Shown here piece by piece: positions 38,149 through 46,166 of a stretch of 64,000 nucleotides of DNA; positions within the stretch are counted from its first letter, which is position 1, and each line of letters starts with the position of its first letter. The position numbers and the translations under genes are program-made. Source of the DNA: Cryobacterium sp. N22 (GTDB lineage Bacteria; Actinomycetota; Actinomycetes; Actinomycetales; Microbacteriaceae); contig NZ_PJJP01000036.1 of NCBI RefSeq assembly GCF_002929555.1, positions 1-64,000 of the forward strand. Reading direction: 5' to 3'. Below the pieces are notes generated by a model that had not been told where the DNA came from, did no database searches, and saw nothing but the letters and a program-made list of their open reading frames with translations.

Positions 38149-41100
38149 CTAGCGTGGCCGCACCACTACGAGCAGGTCACCCGCGTCGACCTGCTGGGTG
38201 GCGGGGATCGCCACCCGTTCGACGACACCGGCGATGGGTGAGGTGATGGCCGCTTCCATCTTCATGGCCTCGATCGAGGCGACGCTCTGGCCGGCCGCCA
38301 CGTGGTCGCCGTCGGCGACCTGCAGGGTGACCACTCCGGAGAACGGAGCGGCGACCTGGCCGGGCTGGTTGGCGTCGGCCTTCTCGGCCGCCTTGGTGAC
38401 CACGGCGATGCTGCGGTCACGCACGAAGACCGGACGCAGCTGCCCGTTGAGGATGGTCATGACGGTGCGCATGCCCTTGTCGTCGGCCTCGCCGATCGCC
38501 TCGAGCCCGACATAGAGCCGCACGCCCTTGTCGATCTCGACCGAGTGTTCGGTGCCCTGGCGCAGACCGTAGAGGTAGTCGACGGTGTCGACCACCGACA
38601 GGTCGCCGAAGAGTTCGCGGATCTGCTGGAAGTGCCGGGTCGGGGCGGGGAAGAGCAGCTGGTTGAGCATGGCACGGCGGGTGGGGCTGTCCGCGTCGAG
38701 GGCGCTTCGTTCCTCGTCGGTCAGCTCGGTCGTGCTCACCCGGATGCTGCGGCCTTCGAGAACCTTGCTGCGGAAGGGCTCCGGCCAGCCGCCGGGCAGG
38801 TCGCCCAGTTCGCCGGCCATGAAGCCCACCACGGAGTCCGGTACGTCGTACTTGGCGGGGTTGGCTTCGAAGTCGGCCGGGTCGGCGTTCACGGCCGCGA
38901 GGTACAGGGCCAGGTCGCCGACGACCTTGGAGGACGGGGTCACCTTGGGCACGCGGCCCAGGATGCCGTTTGCTGCCGCGTACATGTCTTCGATGAGCTC
39001 GAAGTCATCGGCGAGGCCCAGCGCGATGGCCTGGGTGCGCAGGTTGGACAGCTGCCCGCCCGGGATCTCGTGCTTGTACACCCGGCCGGTGGGGGCGCGG
39101 AGGCCCGATTCGAAGGGGTGGTAGACCCGGCGCACGTCTTCCCAGTACGGCTCGAGGTCGCACACGTTCTGCAGGGAGATACCGGTGTCCCGCTCGGTGT
39201 GGGCGAGGGCGGCGACGAGCGAGGACGCCGACGGCTGGCTGGTGGTGCCGCCCATCGGGGCGCTGGCCACGTCGACGGCATCCGCGCCGGCTCTGGAGGC
39301 GGCCAGGAGCGTGGCGAGCTGACCGCCGGGGGTGTCGTGCGTGTGCACATGCACCGGCAGGTCGAAGCGCTCACGGAACGCGGTGACGAGCTTCTCCGCC
39401 GCGGCGGGCCGCAGCAGCCCGGCCATGTCCTTGATGGCGAGGATGTGCGCGCCGGAGGCCACGATCTGGTCGGCGAGCCGCAGGTAGTAGTCGAGTGTGT
39501 AGAGGTCCTCGGCCGGGTCGAGCAGGTCGCCGGTGTAGCAGACGGCCACCTCGGCGACGCTGTTTCCGGTGTTCAGCACGGCGTCGATGGCCGGGCGCAT
39601 CTGGTTGACGTCGTTGAGGGCGTCGAAGATACGGAAGATGTCAACACCGGAGTCGCTGGCTTCGCGGACGAACGCATCCGTCACCTCGGTGGGGTACGGG
39701 GTGTAGCCCACGGTGTTGCGGCCGCGCAGCAGCATCTGGATGTTGATGTTGGGCAGGGCCTCGCGCAGGGCGCCCAGGCGCTCCCACGGGTCTTCGCCCA
39801 GGAAGCGCAGTGCGACGTCGTAGGTCGCGCCACCCCAGGCCTCGACCGAGAGCAGTTCGGGGGTGAGCCTGGCCACGTACGGGGCCACGGCGACGAGGTC
39901 CTTGGTGCGCACCCGGGTGGCCAGCAGTGACTGGTGGGCGTCCCGGAAGGTCGTGTCGGTGACGGCCAGCGCGGTCTGGGCGCGCAGGGCGCTCGCAAAG
40001 CCGACGGGGCCGAGCAGCTGCAGCTTCTGCCGCGAACCCTCCGGCGCCGGAATGGACAGGTCGAGCTTGGGCAGCTTCTCCGCGGGGTTCAGCAGGGTCA
40101 GGGGCACACCGTTGGGCTGGTTCACGGTGACGTCGGCGAGCCAGTTGAGGATCTTGGTGCCGCGGTCCTTCGAGGCCCGGCCGCGCAGCAGCTGCGGGCG
40201 CTCGTCGATGAACGAGGTGCTCAGGTCGCCGTTGGCGAAGTCTGGGTCTTCCAGCACGGCCTGCAGGAAGGCGATGTTGGTGGAGACGCCGCGGATGCGG
40301 AACTCGGCCAGCGCCCGCTTGGAGCGGGTGACCGCCGAGGTGTAGTCGCGGCCGCGGCAGGTGAGCTTGGCGAGCATCGAGTCGAAGTGCGGGCTGATCT
40401 GCGCACCGGGGTTGATGGTTCCGCCGTCCAGGCGGATGCCGGCGCCGCCGGGTGAGCGGTAGGTGGTGATCTTGCCGGTGTCGGGGCGGAAACCCGCGGT
40501 GGGGTCTTCCGTGGTGATGCGGCACTGCAGGGCGAAGCCGCGCAGTTTGATCGTGTCCTGGCTCAGGCCGAGGTCGGCGAGGGTCTCCCCCGCGGCGATG
40601 CGGATCTGGGACTGCACGAGGTCGACATCGGTGACCTCTTCGGTCACCGTGTGCTCCACCTGGATGCGCGGGTTCATCTCGATGAACACGTGCTGACCGG
40701 CGCGTTCGCCGACGGTGTCGAGCAGGAATTCGACGGTGCCGGCGTTGACGTAGCCGATTGACCTGGCGAAGGCCACGGCGTCGGCGTGCAGGCGCTGGCG
40801 GATCTCCTCGGGCAGGTTGGGGGCCGGCGCGATCTCGATGACCTTCTGGTGACGGCGCTGCACGGAGCAGTCCCGCTCGAACAGGTGCACGGTCTCGCCG
40901 GTGGCGTCCGCGAGGATCTGCACCTCGATGTGGCGGGGCCGCAGCACCGCCTGCTCGAGGAACATGGTGGGGTCACCGAAGGCGCTGTTGGCCTCGCGCA
41001 TGGCCTCTTCGAGGGAGCCGCGGAGGTCGGCCATGGTGGCGACCCGGCGCATGCCGCGTCCGCCACCACCGGCGACGGCCTTGGCGAAGATCGGGAAGCC

Positions 41101-41553
41101 GATCTCGTCGGCGGCCGCGATGAGTTCTTCGACGTCACGCGACGGTGCACTGGACTTGAGCACGGGAACACCGGCCGCGATGGCGTGTTCCTTGGCGGTG
41201 ACCTTGTTGCCGGCCATCTCGAGCACGTGCGAGCCCGGCCCGATGAAGGTGATGCCGGCGGCCTTGGCCGCTTCGGCGAGCTCGGGGTTCTCCGAGAGGA
41301 ATCCGTAGCCGGGGTAGATGGCGTCTGCGCCGCTCTCCCTGGCCACCCTGATGATCTCCGACACATCGAGGTACGCGCGCACCGGGTGACCCGGTTCGCC
41401 GATCTCGTAGGCCTCGTCGGCCTTCAGACGGTGCAGTGAATTGCGGTCTTCGAAGGGGAAGACGGCGACGGTTTTCGCGCCCAGTTCATAGGCGGCGCGG
41501 AACGCGCGGATTGCTATCTCTCCACGGTTGGCGACGAGGATTTTGGTGAACAT
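38149..41553 (-). CDS. pyc: Pyruvate carboxylase
   Basis: This biotin enzyme carboxylates pyruvate to oxaloacetate, refilling the citrate cycle. The 1134-residue single chain holds biotin carboxylase (1-450, starting FTKILVANRGEIAIRAFRA), carboxyltransferase (about 540-830, with DTTFRDAHQSLLATRVRT), the allosteric/tetramerisation region and the biotinyl domain. The biotin lysine is K1098 in EAMKMEA. ATG 41553 is supported by GAAAGG upstream and by the family N-terminus; the nine extra in-frame codons upstream are not needed. The gene diverges from an orphan parA. Confidence 0.97.
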   Translation of the reverse strand: MFTKILVANRGEIAIRAFRAAYELGAKTVAVFPFEDRNSLHRLKADEAYEIGEPGHPVRAYLDVSEIIRVARESGADAIYPGYGFLSENPELAEAAKAAGITFIGPGSHVLEMAGNKVTAKEHAIAAGVPVLKSSAPSRDVEELIAAADEIGFPIFAKAVAGGGGRGMRRVATMADLRGSLEEAMREANSAFGDPTMFLEQAVLRPRHIEVQILADATGETVHLFERDCSVQRRHQKVIEIAPAPNLPEEIRQRLHADAVAFARSIGYVNAGTVEFLLDTVGERAGQHVFIEMNPRIQVEHTVTEEVTDVDLVQSQIRIAAGETLADLGLSQDTIKLRGFALQCRITTEDPTAGFRPDTGKITTYRSPGGAGIRLDGGTINPGAQISPHFDSMLAKLTCRGRDYTSAVTRSKRALAEFRIRGVSTNIAFLQAVLEDPDFANGDLSTSFIDERPQLLRGRASKDRGTKILNWLADVTVNQPNGVPLTLLNPAEKLPKLDLSIPAPEGSRQKLQLLGPVGFASALRAQTALAVTDTTFRDAHQSLLATRVRTKDLVAVAPYVARLTPELLSVEAWGGATYDVALRFLGEDPWERLGALREALPNINIQMLLRGRNTVGYTPYPTEVTDAFVREASDSGVDIFRIFDALNDVNQMRPAIDAVLNTGNSVAEVAVCYTGDLLDPAEDLYTLDYYLRLADQIVASGAHILAIKDMAGLLRPAAAEKLVTAFRERFDLPVHVHTHDTPGGQLATLLAASRAGADAVDVASAPMGGTTSQPSASSLVAALAHTERDTGISLQNVCDLEPYWEDVRRVYHPFESGLRAPTGRVYKHEIPGGQLSNLRTQAIALGLADDFELIEDMYAAANGILGRVPKVTPSSKVVGDLALYLAAVNADPADFEANPAKYDVPDSVVGFMAGELGDLPGGWPEPFRSKVLEGRSIRVSTTELTDEERSALDADSPTRRAMLNQLLFPAPTRHFQQIRELFGDLSVVDTVDYLYGLRQGTEHSVEIDKGVRLYVGLEAIGEADDKGMRTVMTILNGQLRPVFVRDRSIAVVTKAAEKADANQPGQVAAPFSGVVTLQVADGDHVAAGQSVASIEAMKMEAAITSPIAGVVERVAIPATQQVDAGDLLVVVRPR

Positions 41554-41630
41554 AGAGACCTTTCGATCCGGGAGCGGCACACAGCTGACGGTTAGGTTCT
41601 CTAAGACTAGTGAAGGTAACGTATCTACTT

Positions 41631-42443
41631 GTGCACGTACTTAGCGTTAGCTCCCTCAAGGGCGGGGTAGGCAAGACCACGGTAACCCTTGGTCTGGCTT
41701 CCGCCGCCTTCGCCCGCGGTGTTCGGACCCTCGTGGTCGACCTCGATCCGCAATCAGATGTCTCAACCGGGCTCGACATCCAGCTCGCCGGCCACCTCAA
41801 CGTCGCCGACGTGCTGGCTTCGCCGAAGGAAAAAGTCGTTCGGGCCGCCATCGCGCCCAGCGGCTGGACCCGCGGTCGCCCTGGCACCATCGACGTGATG
41901 ATCGGCAGTCCCTCCGCCATCAACTTCGACGGCCCGCACCCCAGCATCCGGGACATCTGGAAGCTCGAGGAGGCCCTCTCCACAGTGGAGAAGGACTACG
42001 ACCTCGTGCTGATCGACTGTGCCCCGTCGCTGAACGCGCTCACGCGCACCGCGTGGGCCGCCAGCGACCGTGTCGCCGTGGTGACCGAACCCGGCCTGTT
42101 CTCGGTGGCCGCCGCCGACCGCGCGCTGCGTGCGATCGAGGAGATCCGTCGTGGCCTCAGCCCCCGGCTGCAGCCCTTGGGCATCATCGTCAACCGGGCC
42201 CGCACCGCGTCGCTGGAGCACCAGTTCCGCATCAAGGAACTGCGCGACATGTTCGGCCCGCTGGTACTCAGCCCGCAGCTGCCGGAGCGCACCAGCCTGC
42301 AGCAGGCCCAGGGCGCCGCGAAGCCCCTGCACACCTGGCCTGGCGACAGCGCCCAGGAGATGGCGCACTACTTCGACCAGCTCCTGGACCGGGTGCTGCG
42401 CACCGCGCGCATCGGCGAGTACGCGGAAGTCACCGCGCGCTAG
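41631..42443 (+). CDS. Orphan ParA/Soj-family ATPase
   Basis: The 270-residue protein starts MHVLSVSSLKGGVGKTTVTL, with the deviant Walker A at 10-17, followed by LVVDLDPQSDVSTGLD and LVLIDCAPSLNAL. It has no N-terminal helix-turn-helix. No parB gene or parS-like sequence is nearby, so it is probably not the chromosome partition pair; orphan ParA proteins in corynebacteria (PldP) influence division. GTG 41631 gives the family N-terminus and lies eight bases after TAACGT (41617-41622), a possible -10; GTG 41610 would add seven residues. A MerR/FtsR block follows. Confidence 0.85.
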   Translation: MHVLSVSSLKGGVGKTTVTLGLASAAFARGVRTLVVDLDPQSDVSTGLDIQLAGHLNVADVLASPKEKVVRAAIAPSGWTRGRPGTIDVMIGSPSAINFDGPHPSIRDIWKLEEALSTVEKDYDLVLIDCAPSLNALTRTAWAASDRVAVVTEPGLFSVAAADRALRAIEEIRRGLSPRLQPLGIIVNRARTASLEHQFRIKELRDMFGPLVLSPQLPERTSLQQAQGAAKPLHTWPGDSAQEMAHYFDQLLDRVLRTARIGEYAEVTAR

Positions 42444-42457
42444 CGCCCGTACGCTCT

Positions 42458-42518
42458 CGCGAACTGTGAGAAAAGCCCCGAAACGCTCGCGTTTTCGGGG
42501 CTTTTCTCACAGTTCGCG
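42458..42518. terminator. Perfect 26-bp palindrome between convergent genes
   Basis: Bases 42458-42483 and 42493-42518 are exact reverse complements, with a 9-base loop. It lies 15 bases after the parA stop and 5 bases before the merR stop. With a stem containing AAAAGCCCCGAAA it should stop transcription from both sides. A decayed relative at 30733-30793 shows that it belongs to a dispersed family. Confidence 0.85.
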
Positions 42519-42522
42519 CAGG

Positions 42523-43074
42523 TTAGGAGACCTTGCGGGAGACGCGGCGGGCGGCGAGTTCGTCGGACGGGTCGCTGGACTGGGTGTCGAGTTCGACGAG
42601 GGTGGTCTCCACCTCGCGCAGGACCTTGCCGACGGCGATGCCGAAGACGCCCTGGCCGCGGCTGACGAGGTCGATGACCTCGTCGTTGGAGGTGCAGAGG
42701 TAGACGCTGGCGCCGTCGCTCATGAGCGTGGTCTGGGCCAGGTCGTTGACGCCGGATTCGCGCAGCTGGTTGACCGCGGTGCGGATCTGCTGCAGGGAGA
42801 TGCCGGTGTCGAGCAGGCGCTTGACGAGCTTGAGCACGAGGATGTCGCGGAAGCCGTAGAGCCGCTGGGAGCCGGAGCCGGCAGCGCCGCGAACCGTGGG
42901 CTCCACGAGTTCGGTGCGGGCCCAGTAGTCGAGCTGGCGGTAGCTGATGCCCGCGGCACGGGCCGCGACGGCGCCCCGGTAACCGGAGTTCTCGTCGAGC
43001 TCGGGCATGCCGTCGGTGAAGAGCAGTCCCTGACCGTACCGAGACGAATCGTCTCGGGGATTGAGTTCACTCAT
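42523..43074 (-). CDS. MerR-family regulator (Rv1830-like)
   Basis: The 183-residue protein has a winged helix MerR domain at about 35-110 (GISYRQLDYWARTELVEPTVRGAAGSGSQRLYGFRDILVLKLVKRLLDTGISL) and a C-terminal region with GQGVFGIAVGKVLREVE. That is closely like mycobacterial Rv1830, encoded beside GarA and the FtsR homologue there. Its own targets are not known from sequence; Rv1830-type proteins are linked to division and replication. It lacks metal-binding cysteines. ATG 43074 has AGAGG upstream. It ends at the palindrome shared with parA. Confidence 0.88.
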   Translation of the reverse strand: MSELNPRDDSSRYGQGLLFTDGMPELDENSGYRGAVAARAAGISYRQLDYWARTELVEPTVRGAAGSGSQRLYGFRDILVLKLVKRLLDTGISLQQIRTAVNQLRESGVNDLAQTTLMSDGASVYLCTSNDEVIDLVSRGQGVFGIAVGKVLREVETTLVELDTQSSDPSDELAARRVSRKVS

Positions 43075-43223
43075 ACGGACAGCCTCTCGGGGGTGGATGC
43101 GAACCTTCAGCCCGCACTTCAACGTTAGCGAGGCCGACGGCCCCAACCGATGACATCCGCCCGAACGTGTCGGCGTGTCGAGAGAACGCTGGTTCTCGGT
43201 GCGTTGAACTTTCAGTCTACGAC

Positions 43224-43922
43224 CTATTTGGTCAGGCGGCCCAGAGCGGACCTGATGAGGCTGCCACGGATCACTTCGAGCTGCCCGGCGATCTCCACGG
43301 CCATCTCGGCCGCCTTGGCGCGGCTGGAGGCGTCCTTGCGGCGGGCCAGCGGCACCAGGGCGCTTTCGATCAGGCCGAGCTCGCGTTCGGCCGCACCGCG
43401 GAAGCCGCGGAGGTGGCGCGGTTCGATCCCGCTCTGCTGCAGGTCGACCAGGGCGCGGAGCACCTTGAGGGCGTCGTCGCCGTAGTGTTCGGCGGGCACG
43501 ATGATCGACGCGGTGACGGCGTCGTGCAGAAGAGTGGAGGACGCGCCGGCCTCGCGCACGAGCTCGTCACGGGTGAAGCGTCGCGCGATCACGAGCATGC
43601 TCGGACCGGGCGCTCCGCCACCGGGGAGCACGGGCGACAGACCGGCATCGAGGTCGTCGAGGTAGGCGCGGATCACCTTCAACGGCAGGTAGTGGTCGCG
43701 CTGCATGGACAGGATCAGGCGCAACCTGTCGACGTCGCCGCCGTTGAACTTGCGGTAGCCGGACTCCGTGCGTGCCGGGGAGACAAGGCCCTGTTCCTCA
43801 AGGAACCGCAGTTTGGACGGGGTCAGGTCCGGGAATTCCGGTGTCAACCGGGCCAGGACCTGGCCGATACTCAAGAGTGACGTCGCGCCCGGCAGTCTGG
43901 CCTGGGCGGAGGACGCCGACAC
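43224..43922 (-). CDS. ftsR: MerR-family division regulator (FtsR-like)
   Basis: The 232-residue protein has a MerR winged helix at about 15-95 with SIGQVLARLTPEFPDLTPSKLRFLEEQGLVSPARTESGYRKF and QRDHYLPLKVIRAYLDDLD, then a helical C-terminal domain. It is the orthologue type of mycobacterial Rv1828 and corynebacterial FtsR, which activates ftsZ. Its GTG start shares a base with the garA stop (TAGTG), so it is translationally coupled to garA, the same order as in mycobacteria and corynebacteria. A dyad at 9532-9562 in front of ftsZ is a candidate target. Confidence 0.88.
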   Translation of the reverse strand: MSASSAQARLPGATSLLSIGQVLARLTPEFPDLTPSKLRFLEEQGLVSPARTESGYRKFNGGDVDRLRLILSMQRDHYLPLKVIRAYLDDLDAGLSPVLPGGGAPGPSMLVIARRFTRDELVREAGASSTLLHDAVTASIIVPAEHYGDDALKVLRALVDLQQSGIEPRHLRGFRGAAERELGLIESALVPLARRKDASSRAKAAEMAVEIAGQLEVIRGSLIRSALGRLTK

Positions 43923-44413
43923 TAGTCGCTCGCCAGGTGAACGAGGTCGAGCCGCGAGGCGTAGAACGTGAGGCGGAATTTGCCGACCTGTACTTCGGAT
44001 CCGTCGGTGAGGACGGCCAGGTCGATGCGTTCGCCGTCAAAATACGTGCCGTTGAGCGATCCCAGGTCTTTCACCTGGAAGATGCGGCCGTTACGCAGGA
44101 ATTCGGCGTGGCGGCGCGACACCGTGACGTCATCGAGGAAGATGTCCGCGTTCGGGTGTCGTCCCACAGTGGTGACATCGGCATCCAGGAGGAAGCGCGC
44201 ACCCGAATTGGGACCGCGGCGCACCACCAGGAGGGCTGACCCTGAGGGCAGCGCCGCAATGGCTTCCTGCTCCTCGACAGTGACGTTGGCGTCGAGCGCG
44301 GCCAAAGACGCCGCGAACTCCTGGCTGAACGTCATTGTCGTATCGACGTTGCCCGTGGCATTCTCAGGCGCCACCCTACGCTCGGGTTCTTTCTTCTCGT
44401 CGGAATCGACCAC
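43922..44413 (-). CDS. garA: FHA-domain metabolic regulator (GarA/OdhI)
   Basis: GarA/OdhI binds and inhibits 2-oxoglutarate dehydrogenase and related enzymes when unphosphorylated; Ser/Thr kinases switch it off by phosphorylating an N-terminal Thr pair. The 163-residue protein has DTTMTF at 24-29, in the place of the ETTS motif of mycobacterial GarA, and an FHA domain (about 75-150) with GRHPNADIFLDD, SRRHAEF and LGSLNGTY. GTG 44413 has GGAGGTGCACG upstream. It stands between the phosphatidyltransferase and ftsR genes; the kinase at 28267-30201 is a candidate writer. Confidence 0.94.
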   Translation of the reverse strand: MVDSDEKKEPERRVAPENATGNVDTTMTFSQEFAASLAALDANVTVEEQEAIAALPSGSALLVVRRGPNSGARFLLDADVTTVGRHPNADIFLDDVTVSRRHAEFLRNGRIFQVKDLGSLNGTYFDGERIDLAVLTDGSEVQVGKFRLTFYASRLDLVHLASD

Positions 44414-44457
44414 CGTGCACCTCCTACTGGGTAAATCGTATCGGATGGAACGGGCCT

Positions 44458-45042
44458 TCAAGCGCGCGGCAGCCGAATCACCCGAACCGTTTCAATCGCG
44501 TAGATGACGCCGGCCCACCAGTAGAGGTACGCGCCCCAGAGGCCGAACGCCCAACCGACGGGCTGCGACCACCAGGCCAGCTCGGGGAACGCCTGGCCGA
44601 GCATGATCATCGGGAGGGCGTAAAAGAGGCAGAACGTGGCCACCTTGCCCAGCTGATGCACGGGAAGCGGGCCGAAACCATGGTTGGCCAGGACAACTCC
44701 CAACCCGAGCAGGAACACGTCGCGGCCGACGACGACGGCAACGATCCACCACGGAACGAGGTCGCGCCAGGCCAGCCCGATGAGCGCGGCAAAGATGTAG
44801 AGCCGGTCCGCGGCCGGGTCGAGCAGTTGGCCCAGCCGGGTGATCTGGTTGAACCTGCGCGCGATCGCGCCATCGAGGAAGTCAGTGAGGCTGGCCACCG
44901 CGAGGACCAGGAGCGCCCAGGCGTCTTCGCCGCGCACCAGCAGGACGAGGAAGACCGGCACGAGTGCCAGCCGTAGGAAACTGAGCAGATTCGGCACCGT
45001 CAGCACCCTGGAGCTGAGGTCGGTTGGAACGGGCCCGGTCAC
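44458..45042 (-). CDS. CDP-alcohol phosphatidyltransferase (PgsA-like)
   Basis: These membrane enzymes join a CDP-activated lipid to an alcohol; the protein resembles phosphatidylglycerophosphate or cardiolipin synthases. The 194-residue protein has about five membrane helices and the CDP-OH-P signature DFLDGAIARRFNQITRLGQL then LDPAADR (D-x2-DG-x2-AR-x8-G-x3-D-x3-D), complete in all residues. The exact product is not known. The start GTG 45042 has no ribosome site but follows TAGACT by exactly six bases. Confidence 0.87.
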   Translation of the reverse strand: MTGPVPTDLSSRVLTVPNLLSFLRLALVPVFLVLLVRGEDAWALLVLAVASLTDFLDGAIARRFNQITRLGQLLDPAADRLYIFAALIGLAWRDLVPWWIVAVVVGRDVFLLGLGVVLANHGFGPLPVHQLGKVATFCLFYALPMIMLGQAFPELAWWSQPVGWAFGLWGAYLYWWAGVIYAIETVRVIRLPRA

Positions 45043-45048
45043 GACACG

Positions 45049-45054
45049 AGTCTA
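45049..45054 (-). promoter_or_regulatory. -10 box of the phosphatidyltransferase gene, probably leaderless
   Basis: Read on the minus strand, TAGACT stands six bases before the GTG at 45042, with no Shine-Dalgarno sequence. The arrangement is the same as at the PASTA kinase gene. Confidence 0.55.
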
Positions 45055-45076
45055 CCGAGGCGCCGGCGCGGAAGGC

Positions 45077-46084
45077 TCAGGCTTCACGGCGGACTTCCGT
45101 GGTCTCGTCCGGCGGGGTGGCCGGCGTCTTCTTCGTCGTCTTCTTCTTGGTGGCGGGCGCCGCATCCGCCTGGGCCGCGGTCTTCTTCTTCTTGGGGGCG
45201 GCGGACTTCGCGGCGGCGGTCTTGGCCGCGCCGGTTTTGGCGGCACCGGTCTTGGCGGCACCGGATTTGGCTGTGGCAGTCTTGGCAGCGCTGCCGCCGG
45301 CCCGGCTGCGGTCGACGCTGCGGCGCAGGGCCTCCATCAGGTCGAGCACCTCTCCCCCGCTGGCCTCCTCGTCGCCGCCACCGAAGGTGGCTTCGGTGTC
45401 GATCGCGTCACCCTTCTCGAGCTTCTCTTCGATGAGGCGGCGCAGTTGCGCCTGGTATTCGTCGGTGTAGTCGCCCGGGGTGAAGTCGTCGGCGAAGGAG
45501 TCCACGAGCGCCGCGGAGAGGTCCAGCTCCCGGTCGGAGATCTTCACGGTCTGCTCGAGGGCCGGGAACTCGGCCACGCGCACCTCGTCGTCCCAGAGCA
45601 ACGTCTGCAGCATCAGGACGCCGTCGCGCACCCGGAGGGCGGCGAGGCGGGTCTTCTGCCGCAACGCGAAGTGCACGATGGCGGTGCGGTCGGTCTGCTC
45701 CAGGGTGCGGCGCAGCAGCACGTAGGCCTTGGGCGAGGAGCCGTCGGGCTCGAGGAAGTAGCTGCGGTCGAACATGATCGGGTCGAGCTGGTCGCTCGGC
45801 ACGAACTCGACGACGTCGATCTCGCGGCTGCGTTCCTCCGGCAGGGACTTGAGATCGGCATCGGTGATCACGACGGTCTTGTCGCCGTCGGTGAAGGCCT
45901 TGTCGATGTGCGCGTAGTCGACGATCTTGCCGCAGACCTCACAGCGGCGCTGGTAGCGGATGCGGCCACCGTCCTCGTCGTGCACCTGGTGCAGTTCGAC
46001 GTCGTGGTCCTCGGTGGCGCTGTAGACCTTGACCGGCACGTTGACCAGCCCGAACGTGATGGCGCCCTTCCAGATTGATCTCAT
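45077..46084 (-). CDS. ku: Non-homologous end-joining protein Ku
   Basis: Bacterial Ku is a homodimer that encircles broken DNA ends and recruits LigD. The 335-residue protein has a normal core (1-250; MRSIWKGAITFGLVNVPVKVYSAT, CEVCGKIVDYAHIDKAF). A long basic tail of Lys/Ala/Thr/Pro (260-335) includes six five-residue repeats of the AAKTG kind. Extended tails of this sort raise DNA binding in other bacteria. ATG 46084 has GGGAGGACGAGCG in front. It is divergent from ligD with an 82-base gap. Confidence 0.96.
   Translation of the reverse strand: MRSIWKGAITFGLVNVPVKVYSATEDHDVELHQVHDEDGGRIRYQRRCEVCGKIVDYAHIDKAFTDGDKTVVITDADLKSLPEERSREIDVVEFVPSDQLDPIMFDRSYFLEPDGSSPKAYVLLRRTLEQTDRTAIVHFALRQKTRLAALRVRDGVLMLQTLLWDDEVRVAEFPALEQTVKISDRELDLSAALVDSFADDFTPGDYTDEYQAQLRRLIEEKLEKGDAIDTEATFGGGDEEASGGEVLDLMEALRRSVDRSRAGGSAAKTATAKSGAAKTGAAKTGAAKTAAAKSAAPKKKKTAAQADAAPATKKKTTKKTPATPPDETTEVRREA
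45201..45290 (-). repeat. Six 15-bp repeats in the ku tail
   Basis: Six successive 15-base units (45201-45215 onward) encode, on the minus strand, AAKTA, TAKSG, AAKTG, AAKTG, AAKTA and AAKSA. Units 45231-45245 and 45246-45260 differ by one base. Copy number could vary in frame. Confidence 0.85.
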
Positions 46085-46166
46085 CGCTCGTCCTCCCGAC
46101 CCCAGTACACACCCGTCCTATGGGGTGAGGCTAGACCGACGGCCGGGCGTGGAGCAAGCTGGGCAC

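Noticed and set aside
36710-42443. MinD-like gene, pyc and parA as a chromosome partition locus
   Set aside because: No parB or parS-like palindromes are present, and the two ATPases are on opposite strands with pyruvate carboxylase between.
46085-46166. Operator for damage control between ku and ligD
   Set aside because: The 82-base gap shows no LexA-like or other convincing palindrome by eye.
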